Shown here in pieces: positions 34,002-41,719 of a stretch of 64,000 nucleotides of DNA. The stretch lies in contig NZ_FZNL01000015.1 of the NCBI RefSeq assembly GCF_900187965.1, forward strand, positions 99,544 to 163,543. The letters are read 5' to 3'. The notes under the pieces were generated by a model that saw only the letters and a list, made by a program, of their open reading frames with translations, was not told the DNA's origin and did no database searches. Position numbers and translations under genes: made by a program. The stretch comes from Flavobacterium sp. ov086 (GTDB lineage Bacteria > Bacteroidota > Bacteroidia > Flavobacteriales > Flavobacteriaceae). Within the stretch, counting starts at the first letter, position 1, and every line of letters starts with the position of its first letter.

Positions 34002-34440
34002 GGGGTTGAAACACGTCATTCTGTGTTAAAAAAGTAGTTGCAAGATAGGCAGTGTGTGTGCTATACTAAGGTTAGAGAAAAGAATGTGGGCAGCACTCCA
34101 TTGGGCTACAAATTGATGAGTACTGGCTAAATGCTCAGGAGTTGTTGTGTAGACATAAGGTTTGTAGTTTCGTAGGCTCTGGCAGGTAAAATTGTGGTTC
34201 GTAGTGTTCTGCTAAATCAGCCAGGGTTTCATTGTATTTAGTATCAAAAAATTACGATAAACCAAAAGAGAAAAAAATGCATTTAGATCAAAATTCAGAG
34301 GTGTTAGAAATGTAGAATTCTTCCTTTTTAGATTAACCAATATTTATGCTTAATTTTTGCTGCTCCACAGGTTTTCGTGTTGATCCGTAAATACTGATAT
34401 TACAAAAAATTAAAATTTTAGATAATAATTTTCGAACCAT
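34002..34440. other. gene-free interval after the beta-helix gene
   Basis: About 440 bases without a supported gene. The left part keeps the G-rich composition of the beta-helix gene (including the promoter-like site at 34038-34067) to about 34230; the right part is AT-rich like the host. Confidence 0.5.
34038..34067 (+). promoter_or_regulatory. sigma70/sigmaA-like promoter
   Basis: TTGCAA at 34038-34043, an 18-base spacer, then TATACT at 34062-34067. This is a primary-sigma promoter of the Bacillota/Proteobacteria kind and unlike the TTTG/TAnnTTTG promoters elsewhere in the window. Nothing coding of significant length follows it. Confidence 0.5.
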
Positions 34441-34480
34441 AAAAAAGTCTGCAAAATATACACTTTGCAGACTTTCTTTT
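34441..34480 (-). terminator. terminator of the tRNA-Lys-Lys-Leu operon
   Basis: AAAGTCTGCAAA (34444-34455) pairs perfectly with TTTGCAGACTTT (34464-34475); minus-strand T run follows. Confidence 0.85.
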
Positions 34481-34488
34481 TTTTCTAG

Positions 34489-34571
34489 TGACCACGGTGG
34501 GATTTGAACCCACACGCCCTTACGAGCACCACCCCCTCAAGATGGCAAGTCTACCGTTTCTCCACGTGGCC
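34489..34571 (-). tRNA. tRNA-Leu(GAG)
   Basis: 83 nt class II tRNA. Acceptor GGCCACG pairs with CGTGGTC (one G-U), anticodon stem CCATC/GGTGG with loop TTGAGGG and anticodon GAG, a long variable arm (TGCTCGTAAGGGCGT), T arm GTGGGTTCAAATCCCAC, discriminator A, no encoded CCA. Reading the loop one base earlier would give UGA (Ser) but breaks the anticodon stem. Third gene of the operon. Confidence 0.93.
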
Positions 34572-34579
34572 TAAAATAA

Positions 34580-34612
34580 AAAAGGTCAAGTAAATTAATA
34601 CTCGACCTTTTG
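34580..34612 (-). repeat. diverged copy of the tRNA-Lys terminator hairpin
   Basis: GGTCAAGTA (34584-34592) and TACTCGACC (34599-34607) form a hairpin with one mismatch around AATTAA. It corresponds to the terminator at 30222-30258 but has a weaker T run, so transcription can continue into tRNA-Leu. Confidence 0.65.
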
Positions 34613-34685
34613 TGACCCGACTGGGGCTCGAACCCAGGACCCCATCATTAAAAGTGATGTGCTCTACCAACTGAGCTATCGAGTC
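34613..34685 (-). tRNA. tRNA-Lys(UUU), copy 2
   Basis: Identical 73-nt sequence to copies 1 and 3, anticodon UUU. Lies 41 nt downstream of copy 3 in the same transcript. Confidence 0.97.
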
Positions 34686-34726
34686 ATTGCGATCAAGGAA
34701 AGTATTTTGTTAAATCACAAATTTTG

Positions 34727-34799
34727 TGACCCGACTGGGGCTCGAACCCAGGACCCCATCATTAAAAGTGATGTGCTCTACCAACTGAGCTATCGAGTC
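34727..34799 (-). tRNA. tRNA-Lys(UUU), copy 3
   Basis: Identical 73-nt sequence, anticodon UUU. First gene of the leftward Lys-Lys-Leu operon, directly after the promoter at 34824-34855. Confidence 0.97.
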
Positions 34800-34823
34800 A
34801 TATTCTTTCCTTGAATGCGGGTG

Positions 34824-34855
34824 CAAATATAAGGAGTTATTTTTGATATTTGCAA
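34824..34855 (-). promoter_or_regulatory. tRNA operon promoter
   Basis: On the minus strand CTTG (34852-34855) then, 20-21 bases on, TATATTTG (34824-34831), an exact TAnnTTTG -7 box about 24 bp before tRNA-Lys copy 3. The -7 part is duplicated before copy 1 at 30355-30362. Confidence 0.65.
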
Positions 34856-34926
34856 GCTATTTTATTATAAATTTGTCTTTTTTTACTCAAAATTCACAAC
34901 ACCTTAATTTTTAGGTTCTTATTAAA

Positions 34927-35445
34927 ATGAAAAAGATTATATTATTAGGATATATGGGCTGCGGAAAGTCAACAATTGCCCAAAATTTGTCAAAAAATAC
35001 AAATATTCCGTTTCTTGATTTAGATAAATGCATCGAAAAAAAGGCAAATTTATCGATAAATGAGATTTTTGAACAACATGGTGAGATTTATTTTCGAAAA
35101 TTAGAGCATGAAATGTTCGTAGAATTACTTCAATCTTCAGGAAATTGTATTATTGGTTTAGGCGGAGGAACACCTTGTTATGCCAATAACCATGAATTGC
35201 TAAAACGAGATGATGTTACCTCTATATATTTAAAAGCTTCTATAGAGACTTTATATAATAGATTAGTGCATAACAAAAGTAAGCGCCCGCTTATTGCTAA
35301 TATGGATGAGGAAGAAATGAGAGAGTTTATCGCAAAACATTTGTTCGACAGAAGTTTTTATTACAATCATGCGCAACATAAGGTTGCAGTTGATGATAAA
35401 ACTGTCGAAGAAACTGTCGAAGATATTTTAGGGATTCTAACTTAA
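34927..35445 (+). CDS. aroK: shikimate kinase
   Basis: 172 residues, normal for AroK. Walker A LLGYMGCGKSTIAQNL, shikimate-binding DLD (FLDLDKCIEKKANLS), FRKLEHEMF, LGGGTPCY, and the lid Arg in SKRPLI. Phosphorylates shikimate in the chorismate pathway. Ends overlapping the convergent PRTase gene by 9 nt. Confidence 0.93.
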   Translation: MKKIILLGYMGCGKSTIAQNLSKNTNIPFLDLDKCIEKKANLSINEIFEQHGEIYFRKLEHEMFVELLQSSGNCIIGLGGGTPCYANNHELLKRDDVTSIYLKASIETLYNRLVHNKSKRPLIANMDEEEMREFIAKHLFDRSFYYNHAQHKVAVDDKTVEETVEDILGILT

Positions 35446-35937
35446 AAAGGCATAATCACCGCCGTTTTCGTCAAAAACAACCTGAACATGCTCTAGTAAA
35501 GATGTAGATAGTGAAATTCCTTTGAAATCGGCTTTTACAGGGTATTTTTTGTGATTTCTATCTACAAGGACTGCTGTTTTGAATTTCTTAAGCGGAACGT
35601 CTAAGAAATGACGAACAGCATAGATTAGGGTTGTGCCTGAATTTAAGACATCGTCAACAAGGACTAATCCTTTGTTTTCGTATTCAGATGCAGACAAAGA
35701 GGTTTGTATTGGTAATTGCGGATTTTGTTTGTCGACTTTGACTTCACAAAGTGATACTTTAAGTGTAGAGATATTGCTTAAAGCTACAGCAATTTTTTGG
35801 GCAAAAACAGATCCATTAGAAGCGATTCCGGCAATCACAATTTCTTCTTCATCTACAAACGTTTCGTAAATTTGATACGCAATACGTTTTATTTTGTGTT
35901 CAATTTCCTGATTGGTTAAGATGATGTTTTTGCTCAT
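35437..35937 (-). CDS. phosphoribosyltransferase, PyrR-like
   Basis: 166 residues, type I PRTase fold. The PRPP loop is GLVLVDDVLNSGTTLIYAVR; EVVIAGI-like EEIVIAGIASNGSVFAQKIA precedes it. Size and layout resemble PyrR (pyrimidine operon attenuator/uracil PRTase) but no pyrimidine gene adjoins it, so regulation of pyr genes cannot be claimed. Confidence 0.82.
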   Translation of the reverse strand: MSKNIILTNQEIEHKIKRIAYQIYETFVDEEEIVIAGIASNGSVFAQKIAVALSNISTLKVSLCEVKVDKQNPQLPIQTSLSASEYENKGLVLVDDVLNSGTTLIYAVRHFLDVPLKKFKTAVLVDRNHKKYPVKADFKGISLSTSLLEHVQVVFDENGGDYAFLS

Positions 35938-35971
35938 GATTTATTTTTTTGCTAAAGTACAAATTGAATTT

Positions 35972-36001
35972 TAGATTGTAGATTGTGGATTTCAGATTTT
36001 T
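35972..36001. repeat. AGATTGTAGATT word repeat
   Basis: TTAGATTGTAGATTGTGGATT followed by TCAGATTTTT, a short tandem of about 8-nt words between two leftward genes. Confidence 0.5.
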
Positions 36002-36006
36002 AAAAT

Positions 36007-36396
36007 TTATTCTGTTTCATCCTCGTCAAAAATTTCATTGCCATATTCGTCAATGTCTCTTCGGTCTTTTTTGGTAGGTCTCCCAGTTCCGCTTTTGCGA
36101 TAATGCTCTTTAGAAAGCTTTAATAGTTCTAAATGTGCGTAAGCTTCAGGTGGCGTTTCATTCTTTCTGTATATATCAACAAGTTTTGCCCCAACACGAC
36201 TTTCGGGAATATCAAGTACGGTTATAATTTGTGTAATCTGATCTTTTCTAAAAGTAATTTTGTCTGTAGGGAAAACTTCTTTAGAAGGCTTGGCAACTTG
36301 CCCATTTACAGTGATATGGTTTTTTTTGCAGGCTTCAGTTACCATGTTTCTGGTCTTATAATAGCGCACGCACCATAAGTATTTGTCTATTCTCAT
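36007..36396 (-). CDS. hslR: S4-domain RNA-binding protein, Hsp15-like
   Basis: 129 residues from ATG 36396 (MRIDKYLWCVRYYKTRNMVT); upstream codons are open but this Met starts the S4 domain exactly as in HslR. HITVNGQVAKPSKEVFPTD is the rest of the S4 motif, followed by a charged tail (KSGTGRPTKKDRRDIDEYG) typical of Hsp15. In E. coli it recycles 50S subunits carrying nascent chains. Confidence 0.87.
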   Translation of the reverse strand: MRIDKYLWCVRYYKTRNMVTEACKKNHITVNGQVAKPSKEVFPTDKITFRKDQITQIITVLDIPESRVGAKLVDIYRKNETPPEAYAHLELLKLSKEHYRKSGTGRPTKKDRRDIDEYGNEIFDEDETE

Positions 36397-36475
36397 AATT
36401 TTTCTAAAATCAAAGTTAAATTCTTTACAAAAATAAATCAATATTGTATCTTGCGCACCTAAAAAATTAACAATA

Positions 36476-37657
36476 ATGAATAAATTTAAATTTTATTTTA
36501 TTTTATTGCTTGCGGGTATTTCTTTCGTTTCTTGCTCTAAAAAAGATGATGATGAGGTGGTGACAGTTCCTTTAAGGGATTATGCAACACAGTATAAAGC
36601 TGATAATGATTCGATTGAAAAATATCTTAAAACCCATTATATTAAGGAAGTCACTGCTGATTTTGATATTACTATTGAAAAAATCACAAAAGATACACCA
36701 CAAATTTCTATTATGGACCAGAAGGTTTATAAATTAGAAACTAGAAAAGTTTACAGTCATGGTGTTAATTATGAAGTTCGTTATTTGATTTTAAATGAAG
36801 GAACAGGGAAGTCGCCTTGTAATACTGACCGGGTTAATGCAGCATATTCAGGAAATTTATTAGACGGAACTGTTTTTGATACTTCTTATGATTTAGGAAG
36901 AAGCTTCGAGCTATATGTATATGTGAATGGCGCCGTTATCGATGGTTGGGGAGAGATTTTTCCTCAGTTTAAAACAGGTACTTCGAGTACCTCAGATAAT
37001 GGTACGGTTACTTATAAGGACTTTGGAGCTGGAGTTATGTTTTTGCCTTCAGGGTTAGGTTACTATGGAAGTGCTCAGACTAATATACCTTCTTATTCTC
37101 CATTAGTATTTAGTTTTAAATTATTCGATCTTCAAAGATTAGATCATGAATACACAGTGTCAAATGGTAGTGCAATAACAGTAGGAGACGGTATTCCCGA
37201 TTATTTAGAAGATCTTAATCATGATGGTTATCTTTATGACTTAAGAGATACAGCAAGATTTCCAAGTCCTCCTGATAGTTATAAAAAAGATTATGATACA
37301 GATGGTGATGGAATTCCTGATTATTTAGATTTAGATGATGATGGTGATGGTTTTACAACAAGATTTGAGCTTACTAAACCAACTGGTGAGATTGGTATGG
37401 GTGTAAAAGATGGACAGCCTTTTAATTATGGGACTAGTTTGTTTTATCCTTGGGATTCTACTGTTGATAATCCATTAACTCCAAATACAGATGAAACAGA
37501 GCCTAGAGGAATTCCTAGAAGACCAACGGGAGCTCTTACAGATCCTAACCAAGTTGAATCTGCAACTAATCCCAGAAAGTTTATAGAAGCAGATTATACA
37601 ACTAATCCAAGATTGAGAATTCATTTGGATAAAACATATCCTATCAAACAAAAATAG
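36476..37657 (+). CDS. FKBP-type isomerase lipoprotein with Ca-type repeats
   Basis: 393 residues. Lipoprotein signal ending in SFVSC (Cys about 20). Residues about 85-225 carry a divergent FKBP domain (GTGKSPCNTDRVNAAYSGNL, LDGTVFDTSY, FGAGVMFLPSGLGYYG). Then come thrombospondin-3-like Asp repeats: VGDGIPDYLEDLNHDGYLYD and YDTDGDGIPDYLDLDDDGDG, likely calcium-binding. An outer-membrane or periplasmic folding helper is likely; the Asp repeat fusion is common among flavobacterial FKBP lipoproteins as I recall. Confidence 0.85.
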   Translation: MNKFKFYFILLLAGISFVSCSKKDDDEVVTVPLRDYATQYKADNDSIEKYLKTHYIKEVTADFDITIEKITKDTPQISIMDQKVYKLETRKVYSHGVNYEVRYLILNEGTGKSPCNTDRVNAAYSGNLLDGTVFDTSYDLGRSFELYVYVNGAVIDGWGEIFPQFKTGTSSTSDNGTVTYKDFGAGVMFLPSGLGYYGSAQTNIPSYSPLVFSFKLFDLQRLDHEYTVSNGSAITVGDGIPDYLEDLNHDGYLYDLRDTARFPSPPDSYKKDYDTDGDGIPDYLDLDDDGDGFTTRFELTKPTGEIGMGVKDGQPFNYGTSLFYPWDSTVDNPLTPNTDETEPRGIPRRPTGALTDPNQVESATNPRKFIEADYTTNPRLRIHLDKTYPIKQK

Positions 37658-37680
37658 ATCTTAGGATTAATATAATATTT

Positions 37681-37711
37681 AAAACCTCGAAATAATTTTC
37701 GAGGTTTTTTT
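37681..37711 (+). terminator. terminator after the FKBP gene
   Basis: AACCTCGAAA pairs with TTTCGAGGTT around ATAAT, then seven T. The same stem recurs at 37804-37840. Confidence 0.8.
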
Positions 37712-37803
37712 ATGCCTAAAATAATCGGTTTGCTTCTGTCTAGTTGAAACTTAAAGGTATTTAGTGTTGAAGTCTTGATTTTATATTGCTCATTGCTAAA
37801 AAC

Positions 37804-37840
37804 AAAAAACCTCGAAAAGTAATTTTCGAGGTTTTTTTTA
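37804..37840. terminator. second terminator with the same stem
   Basis: AAAAAACCTCGAAAA pairs with TTTTCGAGGTTTTTTTT. A/T on both sides; serves the leftward transketolase genes and backs up the first. Confidence 0.8.
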
Positions 37841-37860
37841 TAAGTAAGAAAATCTAAAAA

Positions 37861-38814
37861 TTATTTTCTTTTGATAACTCTTTCTACAGCTTCAACAATT
37901 GCTTGATTGTTCAATTTGTATTTGTCCATTAATTGCTCTGGAGTTCCAGATTCACCAAAACTATCGTTTACGGCAACAAACTCTTGTGGAGCCGGAGTGT
38001 TTAATGCTAATACCCTTGAAATGCTTTCTCCAAGACCTCCAAGAATATTGTGCTCTTCTGCAGTTACAACACATTTAGTTTTTGCCAATGATTTTAGAAT
38101 AGCTTCTTCGTCAAGTGGTTTGATAGTGTGAATGTTGATTACTTCTGCAGAAATTCCTTTTGCTTCTAATGCTTCAGCAGCAATAAGAGCTTCCCAAACT
38201 AAATGTCCTGTTGCTACGATCGTAACATCAGTTCCTTCGTTTAATAAAATTGCTTTTCCAATTACGAAAGGCTCATCAGCAGGAGTAAAGTTAGCTACAA
38301 CCGGACGACCAAAACGTAAATAAGCAGGACCATGATGATCTGCTAATGCTAATGTTGCTGCTTTAGTCTGATTGTAATCACAAGTATTGATTACAGTCAT
38401 TCCCGGTAACATTTTCATTAAACCAATATCTTCAAGGATTTGGTGTGTTGCTCCATCTTCACCAAGTGTTAAACCGGCGTGAGAGGCACAAATTTTAACG
38501 TTTTTATCAGAATAAGCAACTGATTGACGAATTTGATCGTAAACTCTTCCTGTAGAGAAGTTAGCAAAAGTTCCAGTAAAAGGAATTTTCCCTCCAATTG
38601 TTAAACCTGCAGCAATACCAATCATATTTGCTTCTGCAATACCAATTTGGAAAAAACGCTCTGGGTGATTTTTCTTGAAATCATCAAATTTTAATGATCC
38701 AATTAAATCAGCACAAAGTGCTACAACATTTTCGTTTTTTTGACCTAGTTCAGTCATTCCCGCTCCAAAACCCGAACGAGTATCTTTACTTCCTGTATTT
38801 ATATATTTTTTCAT
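37861..38814 (-). CDS. transketolase, C-terminal subunit
   Basis: 317 residues, the pyrimidine-binding and C-terminal domains of transketolase as a separate chain: LCADLIGSLKFDDF, FQIGIAEANMIGIAAGLTIG (with the catalytic Glu of IAEANM), ASHAGLTLGEDGATHQILED, and VVTAEEHNILGGLGESISRV in the C-terminal domain. Works with the product of the gene upstream in the pentose phosphate pathway. Ribulose-like ligands cannot be distinguished from 1-deoxyxylulose chemistry by eye, but the split form here matches transketolase. Confidence 0.9.
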   Translation of the reverse strand: MKKYINTGSKDTRSGFGAGMTELGQKNENVVALCADLIGSLKFDDFKKNHPERFFQIGIAEANMIGIAAGLTIGGKIPFTGTFANFSTGRVYDQIRQSVAYSDKNVKICASHAGLTLGEDGATHQILEDIGLMKMLPGMTVINTCDYNQTKAATLALADHHGPAYLRFGRPVVANFTPADEPFVIGKAILLNEGTDVTIVATGHLVWEALIAAEALEAKGISAEVINIHTIKPLDEEAILKSLAKTKCVVTAEEHNILGGLGESISRVLALNTPAPQEFVAVNDSFGESGTPEQLMDKYKLNNQAIVEAVERVIKRK

Positions 38815-38828
38815 TTTTTTTTCTTTTG

Positions 38829-38888
38829 AGATGCTAAGTTTCTAAGTGGCTAAGTTCCTAAGTTGAAAACTGACACTGAGACTGAGCA
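38829..38888. repeat. CTAAGTT word repeat
   Basis: GCTAAGTTTCTAAGTGGCTA followed by AGTTCCTAAGTT (38831-38862) and ACTGACACTGAGACTGAG (38868-38885). Lies between the two transketolase subunit genes. Related words are at 4906-4940. Confidence 0.6.
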
Positions 38889-38892
38889 CTTT

Positions 38893-39741
38893 TTAATAAT
38901 CTGCTAAAGTTGAGGTATTTTGAGCTAAAGCACTTGCTAACTGATCGTTGCTAGGTGCTTTACCATGCCAGGCATGAGTATGCATCATAAAATCGACACC
39001 ATTACCCATTTCAGTATGTAATAAAATACAAACCGGTTTACCTTTTCCTGTTCTTGATTTAGCATCATTTAAACCTGCAAGAATAGCATCGATATTGTTT
39101 CCTTCTTTGATTTCAAGAACGTCCCAGTCAAAAGCTTCAAATTTTGCACGGATACTTCCCATTGGTAAAACTTCGTCAGTTGTACCGTCAATTTGTTTTC
39201 CGTTAAGGTCAATAGTTGAAATAATGTTGTCAACTTTTTTTGCAGAAGCATACATGATAGCTTCCCAGTTTTGACCTTCTTGCAATTCTCCGTCTCCGTG
39301 TAAAGAAAAGATCAAATGATTGTCTCCATTTAATTTTTTAGCTTGCGCTGCTCCAAGAGCTACAGATAAACCTTGTCCTAATGAACCAGAAGCGATACGA
39401 ACTCCAGGCAATCCTTCGTGAGTCGTTGGATGTCCTTGTAAACGAGAATTTAATAATCTAAAAGTTGCAAGTTCTGAAACAGGGAAATAACCGCTACGTG
39501 CTAATACGCTATAAAATACAGGTGAAATATGTCCATTTGAAAGGAAGAAAAGATCTTCTCCAATTCCGTCCATATCAAAACCTTCTTTACGCTCCATGAT
39601 ATTTTGGTAAAGAGTTACCAAAAATTCAGTACAACCTAGTGAACCACCTGGGTGACCTGAGTTGACAGCATGTACCATTCGAAGAATATCTCTTCTTACT
39701 TGGATAGTTAAATCGCTTAATTGTTGTGTGTTAGGCTTCAT
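38893..39741 (-). CDS. transketolase, N-terminal subunit
   Basis: 282 residues, the thiamine-diphosphate-binding half: MVHAVNSGHPGGSLGCTEFL, FFLSNGHISPVFYSVLAR, HEGLPGVRIASGSLGQGLSV, and the TPP motif HGDGELQEGQNWEAIMYASA through DLNGKQIDG. Residues normally contributed by the second half are on the downstream gene's product, so an obligate heteromer is expected. A good Bacteroidota promoter precedes it. Confidence 0.92.
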   Translation of the reverse strand: MKPNTQQLSDLTIQVRRDILRMVHAVNSGHPGGSLGCTEFLVTLYQNIMERKEGFDMDGIGEDLFFLSNGHISPVFYSVLARSGYFPVSELATFRLLNSRLQGHPTTHEGLPGVRIASGSLGQGLSVALGAAQAKKLNGDNHLIFSLHGDGELQEGQNWEAIMYASAKKVDNIISTIDLNGKQIDGTTDEVLPMGSIRAKFEAFDWDVLEIKEGNNIDAILAGLNDAKSRTGKGKPVCILLHTEMGNGVDFMMHTHAWHGKAPSNDQLASALAQNTSTLADY

Positions 39742-39766
39742 TTTATGTGTAAAAGTTAAACTGATG

Positions 39767-39798
39767 CAAAAGTAATTGTTATTTTGCGGGCTGACAAA
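39767..39798 (-). promoter_or_regulatory. transketolase operon promoter
   Basis: Minus strand TTTG (39795-39798), 20-base spacer, TACTTTTG (39767-39774), close to the Bacteroidota consensus TTTG-N19-TAnnTTTG. The start codon is at 39741, leaving a leader of about 20 nt. Confidence 0.75.
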
Positions 39799-39936
39799 TG
39801 ATTTTTTGCTTTAGTTTGCTGGAATTGTTAAATTGTACTTGTTTTTTTGTTGATCTCAGAAAAATACGTGCTTTGGTTCAGAATTTTTAAACATGAAGTC
39901 TTTATCTGACTTATTTTTGATGAAAATTTAAAATAA

Positions 39937-39959
39937 AAAAGCCCCAAATTGGGACTTTT
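39937..39959. terminator. terminator after the acidic protein gene
   Basis: AAAAG.CCCAA pairs with TTGGG.CTTTT; the leftward gene at 39985 ends just before it. Confidence 0.65.
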
Positions 39960-39984
39960 GTTCTTTTAACTGATTTTGATGCGC

Positions 39985-40284
39985 TTATTCTGTATCGCCT
40001 TCACTGTAAAAATTATTTTCTTCGTCTTCAGATCCAATTTCTTCCTGCTCGTCATCAAGTTCTGAACCTGGAATATCCAGATCATTTCCTAGTTTATCAC
40101 TATTTTGTTTCCATTCATGATCGCTTGGAGTGATTGTTTTTTCGGTGGAGATTTCCTCGGGATCAATGTCTTCCAATTTGTCTTCCTGATTATAAATATC
40201 TTCGTTTGCCGGATAATCTAAGTTTTCAAGATTTCTCTCAATTTGATCTTCTTTTATTGGATTGTTATCTTCTGAATTTATCAT
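39985..40284 (-). CDS. acidic disordered protein, unknown
   Basis: 99 residues, about a third Asp/Glu (EDKLEDIDPEEISTEK, ELDDEQEEIGSEDEENN). No signal, helix or motif. The block TPSDHEWKQNSDKLGNDLD is the least acidic part and may be the conserved core. It resembles short acidic proteins annotated only as hypothetical in Flavobacterium. Confidence 0.5.
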   Translation of the reverse strand: MINSEDNNPIKEDQIERNLENLDYPANEDIYNQEDKLEDIDPEEISTEKTITPSDHEWKQNSDKLGNDLDIPGSELDDEQEEIGSEDEENNFYSEGDTE

Positions 40285-40384
40285 GATTTCTACTTTTTTA
40301 AATGGATATTAAAGTTATGGAATTATTGAATTCAGAATGTTATATGTTTTAATTACAAAGTTTTAGTATTCACATAAAAGGCAA

Positions 40385-40425
40385 TTATCTCATTATCTAA
40401 ATTGACTCATTATCTAATTGAAAGA
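40385..40425. repeat. TTATCTAATTG word repeat
   Basis: CTCATTATCTAAATTGACTC followed by ATTATCTAATTG. The 3' end of the deacetylase gene (stop near 40410) runs into it, as happens with the repeat at 6711-6760. Confidence 0.6.
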
Positions 40426-41270
40426 ATCTCTTTCCATGTTATCATTTGAATGTTATTCTCCTGAAGTTTTGTTTCGCATTCTTGACTTGTAAAAAAATCA
40501 AAATCTATCTGGCGCCATTCTGATCCAAAATTAGGATGATTGATTGTAATACCTTGCATTTCATGATCATCAAAAGCGGGATGAAGCAGAAAAACATTAA
40601 ATCCAGGTTTTACTGAATCCAATACTTTTTCGTAAGATTTTCTAAGTTCGCCTTTTTCGAAATCTGCAAAATATCCAATCAGAAGATTATCTGCTAAAAG
40701 ATTGTTTTCGAAATTATATTTTTCGTCAGATAAACTAATTGATTGTACAAATTGTTTGTTGATGAAAACGGGTAGATGATAAGTTTTTCCGAGTTCTTTA
40801 TAGATTTCTAAAATTTCCGGAGTAACGCCAACGCTGCACATGTGAGAATCAAGATGCGTAGGTTGGATTCCGAATTGTAATGCTTTTTCGATTTGGGCGG
40901 TTAGTTCTTTTTTTATTTCGGATGGTTTTGCGTTGTTTTTGAAGTCTGCTCTGGTTTTGTAGAAATAACCGTTTTTATCGACTAAACTTGGTACTTCAGT
41001 AATTGGAAGTACCGGTCCGAATTTATAATTTTCCCATTCGCAGGTTAATGTGAGATGTACGCCGCAATCGAATTGTGGATTCTCTTTGGCGAATGTTGCC
41101 ATTTCGAAAAACCATGCGCACGGAACCATTATACTATAGGAGTTTACAGATCCGTTTTGGAGTGCTTTTATGGTTGCCTGATTTTCGGAATGTGATAATC
41201 CGGCATCGTCGGCATGGATGATTAATAGTTTTGTGTTTTCGGGATATCCTAGTTTTTGAGCTAAGTTCAT
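40410..41270 (-). CDS. ChbG/YdjC family carbohydrate deacetylase
   Basis: 286 residues of the YdjC/HpnK family. Metal and catalytic motifs: LLIIHADDAGLSHSENQAT (the HADDxG signature), CGVHLTLTCEWENY, and PTHLDSHMCSVGVTPEI (DxH). Near the end, NVFLLHPAFDD carries a further His. Removes N-acetyl groups from oligosaccharides such as chitobiose derivatives; substrate not resolved. Stands alone. Confidence 0.88.
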   Translation of the reverse strand: MNLAQKLGYPENTKLLIIHADDAGLSHSENQATIKALQNGSVNSYSIMVPCAWFFEMATFAKENPQFDCGVHLTLTCEWENYKFGPVLPITEVPSLVDKNGYFYKTRADFKNNAKPSEIKKELTAQIEKALQFGIQPTHLDSHMCSVGVTPEILEIYKELGKTYHLPVFINKQFVQSISLSDEKYNFENNLLADNLLIGYFADFEKGELRKSYEKVLDSVKPGFNVFLLHPAFDDHEMQGITINHPNFGSEWRQIDFDFFTSQECETKLQENNIQMITWKEILSIR

Positions 41271-41290
41271 GTTTTATTTGTGTTGTGTTG

Positions 41291-41405
41291 AATAAATGGC
41301 ACGCAGATTTTCGCGGATTTAAACGGATTTTTATTTTTTATATTACAAGTAAAGAATCTTTGCTTGTGTTTGTTTTTGCTCGCAGATTTTGCAGATTAAG
41401 CAGTT
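41291..41405. repeat. CGCAGATTT word repeat
   Basis: GGCACGCAGATTTTCGCGGATTT with AAACGGATTTTT at 41299-41333 and CTCGCAGATTTTGCAGATTA at 41379-41398. An inner AAAGAATCTTTG hairpin sits between. Same family as 4829-4903. Confidence 0.65.
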
Positions 41406-41462
41406 TTTTTTTGTTTCCATTCAAATTTAGAAATTTCTATTGGAACTGTCATTTCTTTTTTT

Positions 41463-41567
41463 GCGTTAGGGATAGGAGCGGTATCTCCCGATTTAGAAAA
41501 ACAAGGCTTTTTAGCCGTAGTTTTTGTTAATTGGGAATATAGTGGATAGCCCGACCGGAGGGAACGC
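41463..41567 (+). ncRNA. candidate structured RNA element, copy B
   Basis: GCGTTAGGG at 41463 and AACGC at 41563-41567 close the element. Core left strand GATAGGAGCGGTATC, a long hairpin with CCCGATTTAGAAAAAC pairing with GTTTTTGTTAATTGGG at 14 of 16 positions, core right strand ATATAGTGGATAGC, then CCCGACC and a small CCC/GGG hairpin. Lies between the divergent ydjC-type and tgt genes. Confidence 0.6.
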
Positions 41568-41629
41568 TCATAAGAAGTTATAAGTTAGGTGTAATACGTT
41601 TATTTGGTCTAAGTTTTAGGTTGAGCAAA

Positions 41630-41699
41630 ATCATTCTCTCATTTTCTAATTGACAAATTATCTAATTAATTAATTTTCCCTGAAATTAGCTTATCTTTG
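41630..41699 (+). promoter_or_regulatory. TCTAATT repeat and tgt promoter
   Basis: 41630-41675 is a copy of the TTATCTAATT word repeat. Next to it TATCTTTG (41692-41699) is an exact -7 box, 20 bp before the tgt ATG, which implies a short leader. A -33 element is not clear. Confidence 0.5.
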
Positions 41700-41719
41700 C
41701 CGACTGAAAAAAGAAACAG

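Noticed and set aside
34489..34571. Reading the class II tRNA as tRNA-Ser(UGA)
   Set aside because: This shifts the loop by one base and breaks the 5-bp anticodon stem; GAG (Leu) keeps all pairs.
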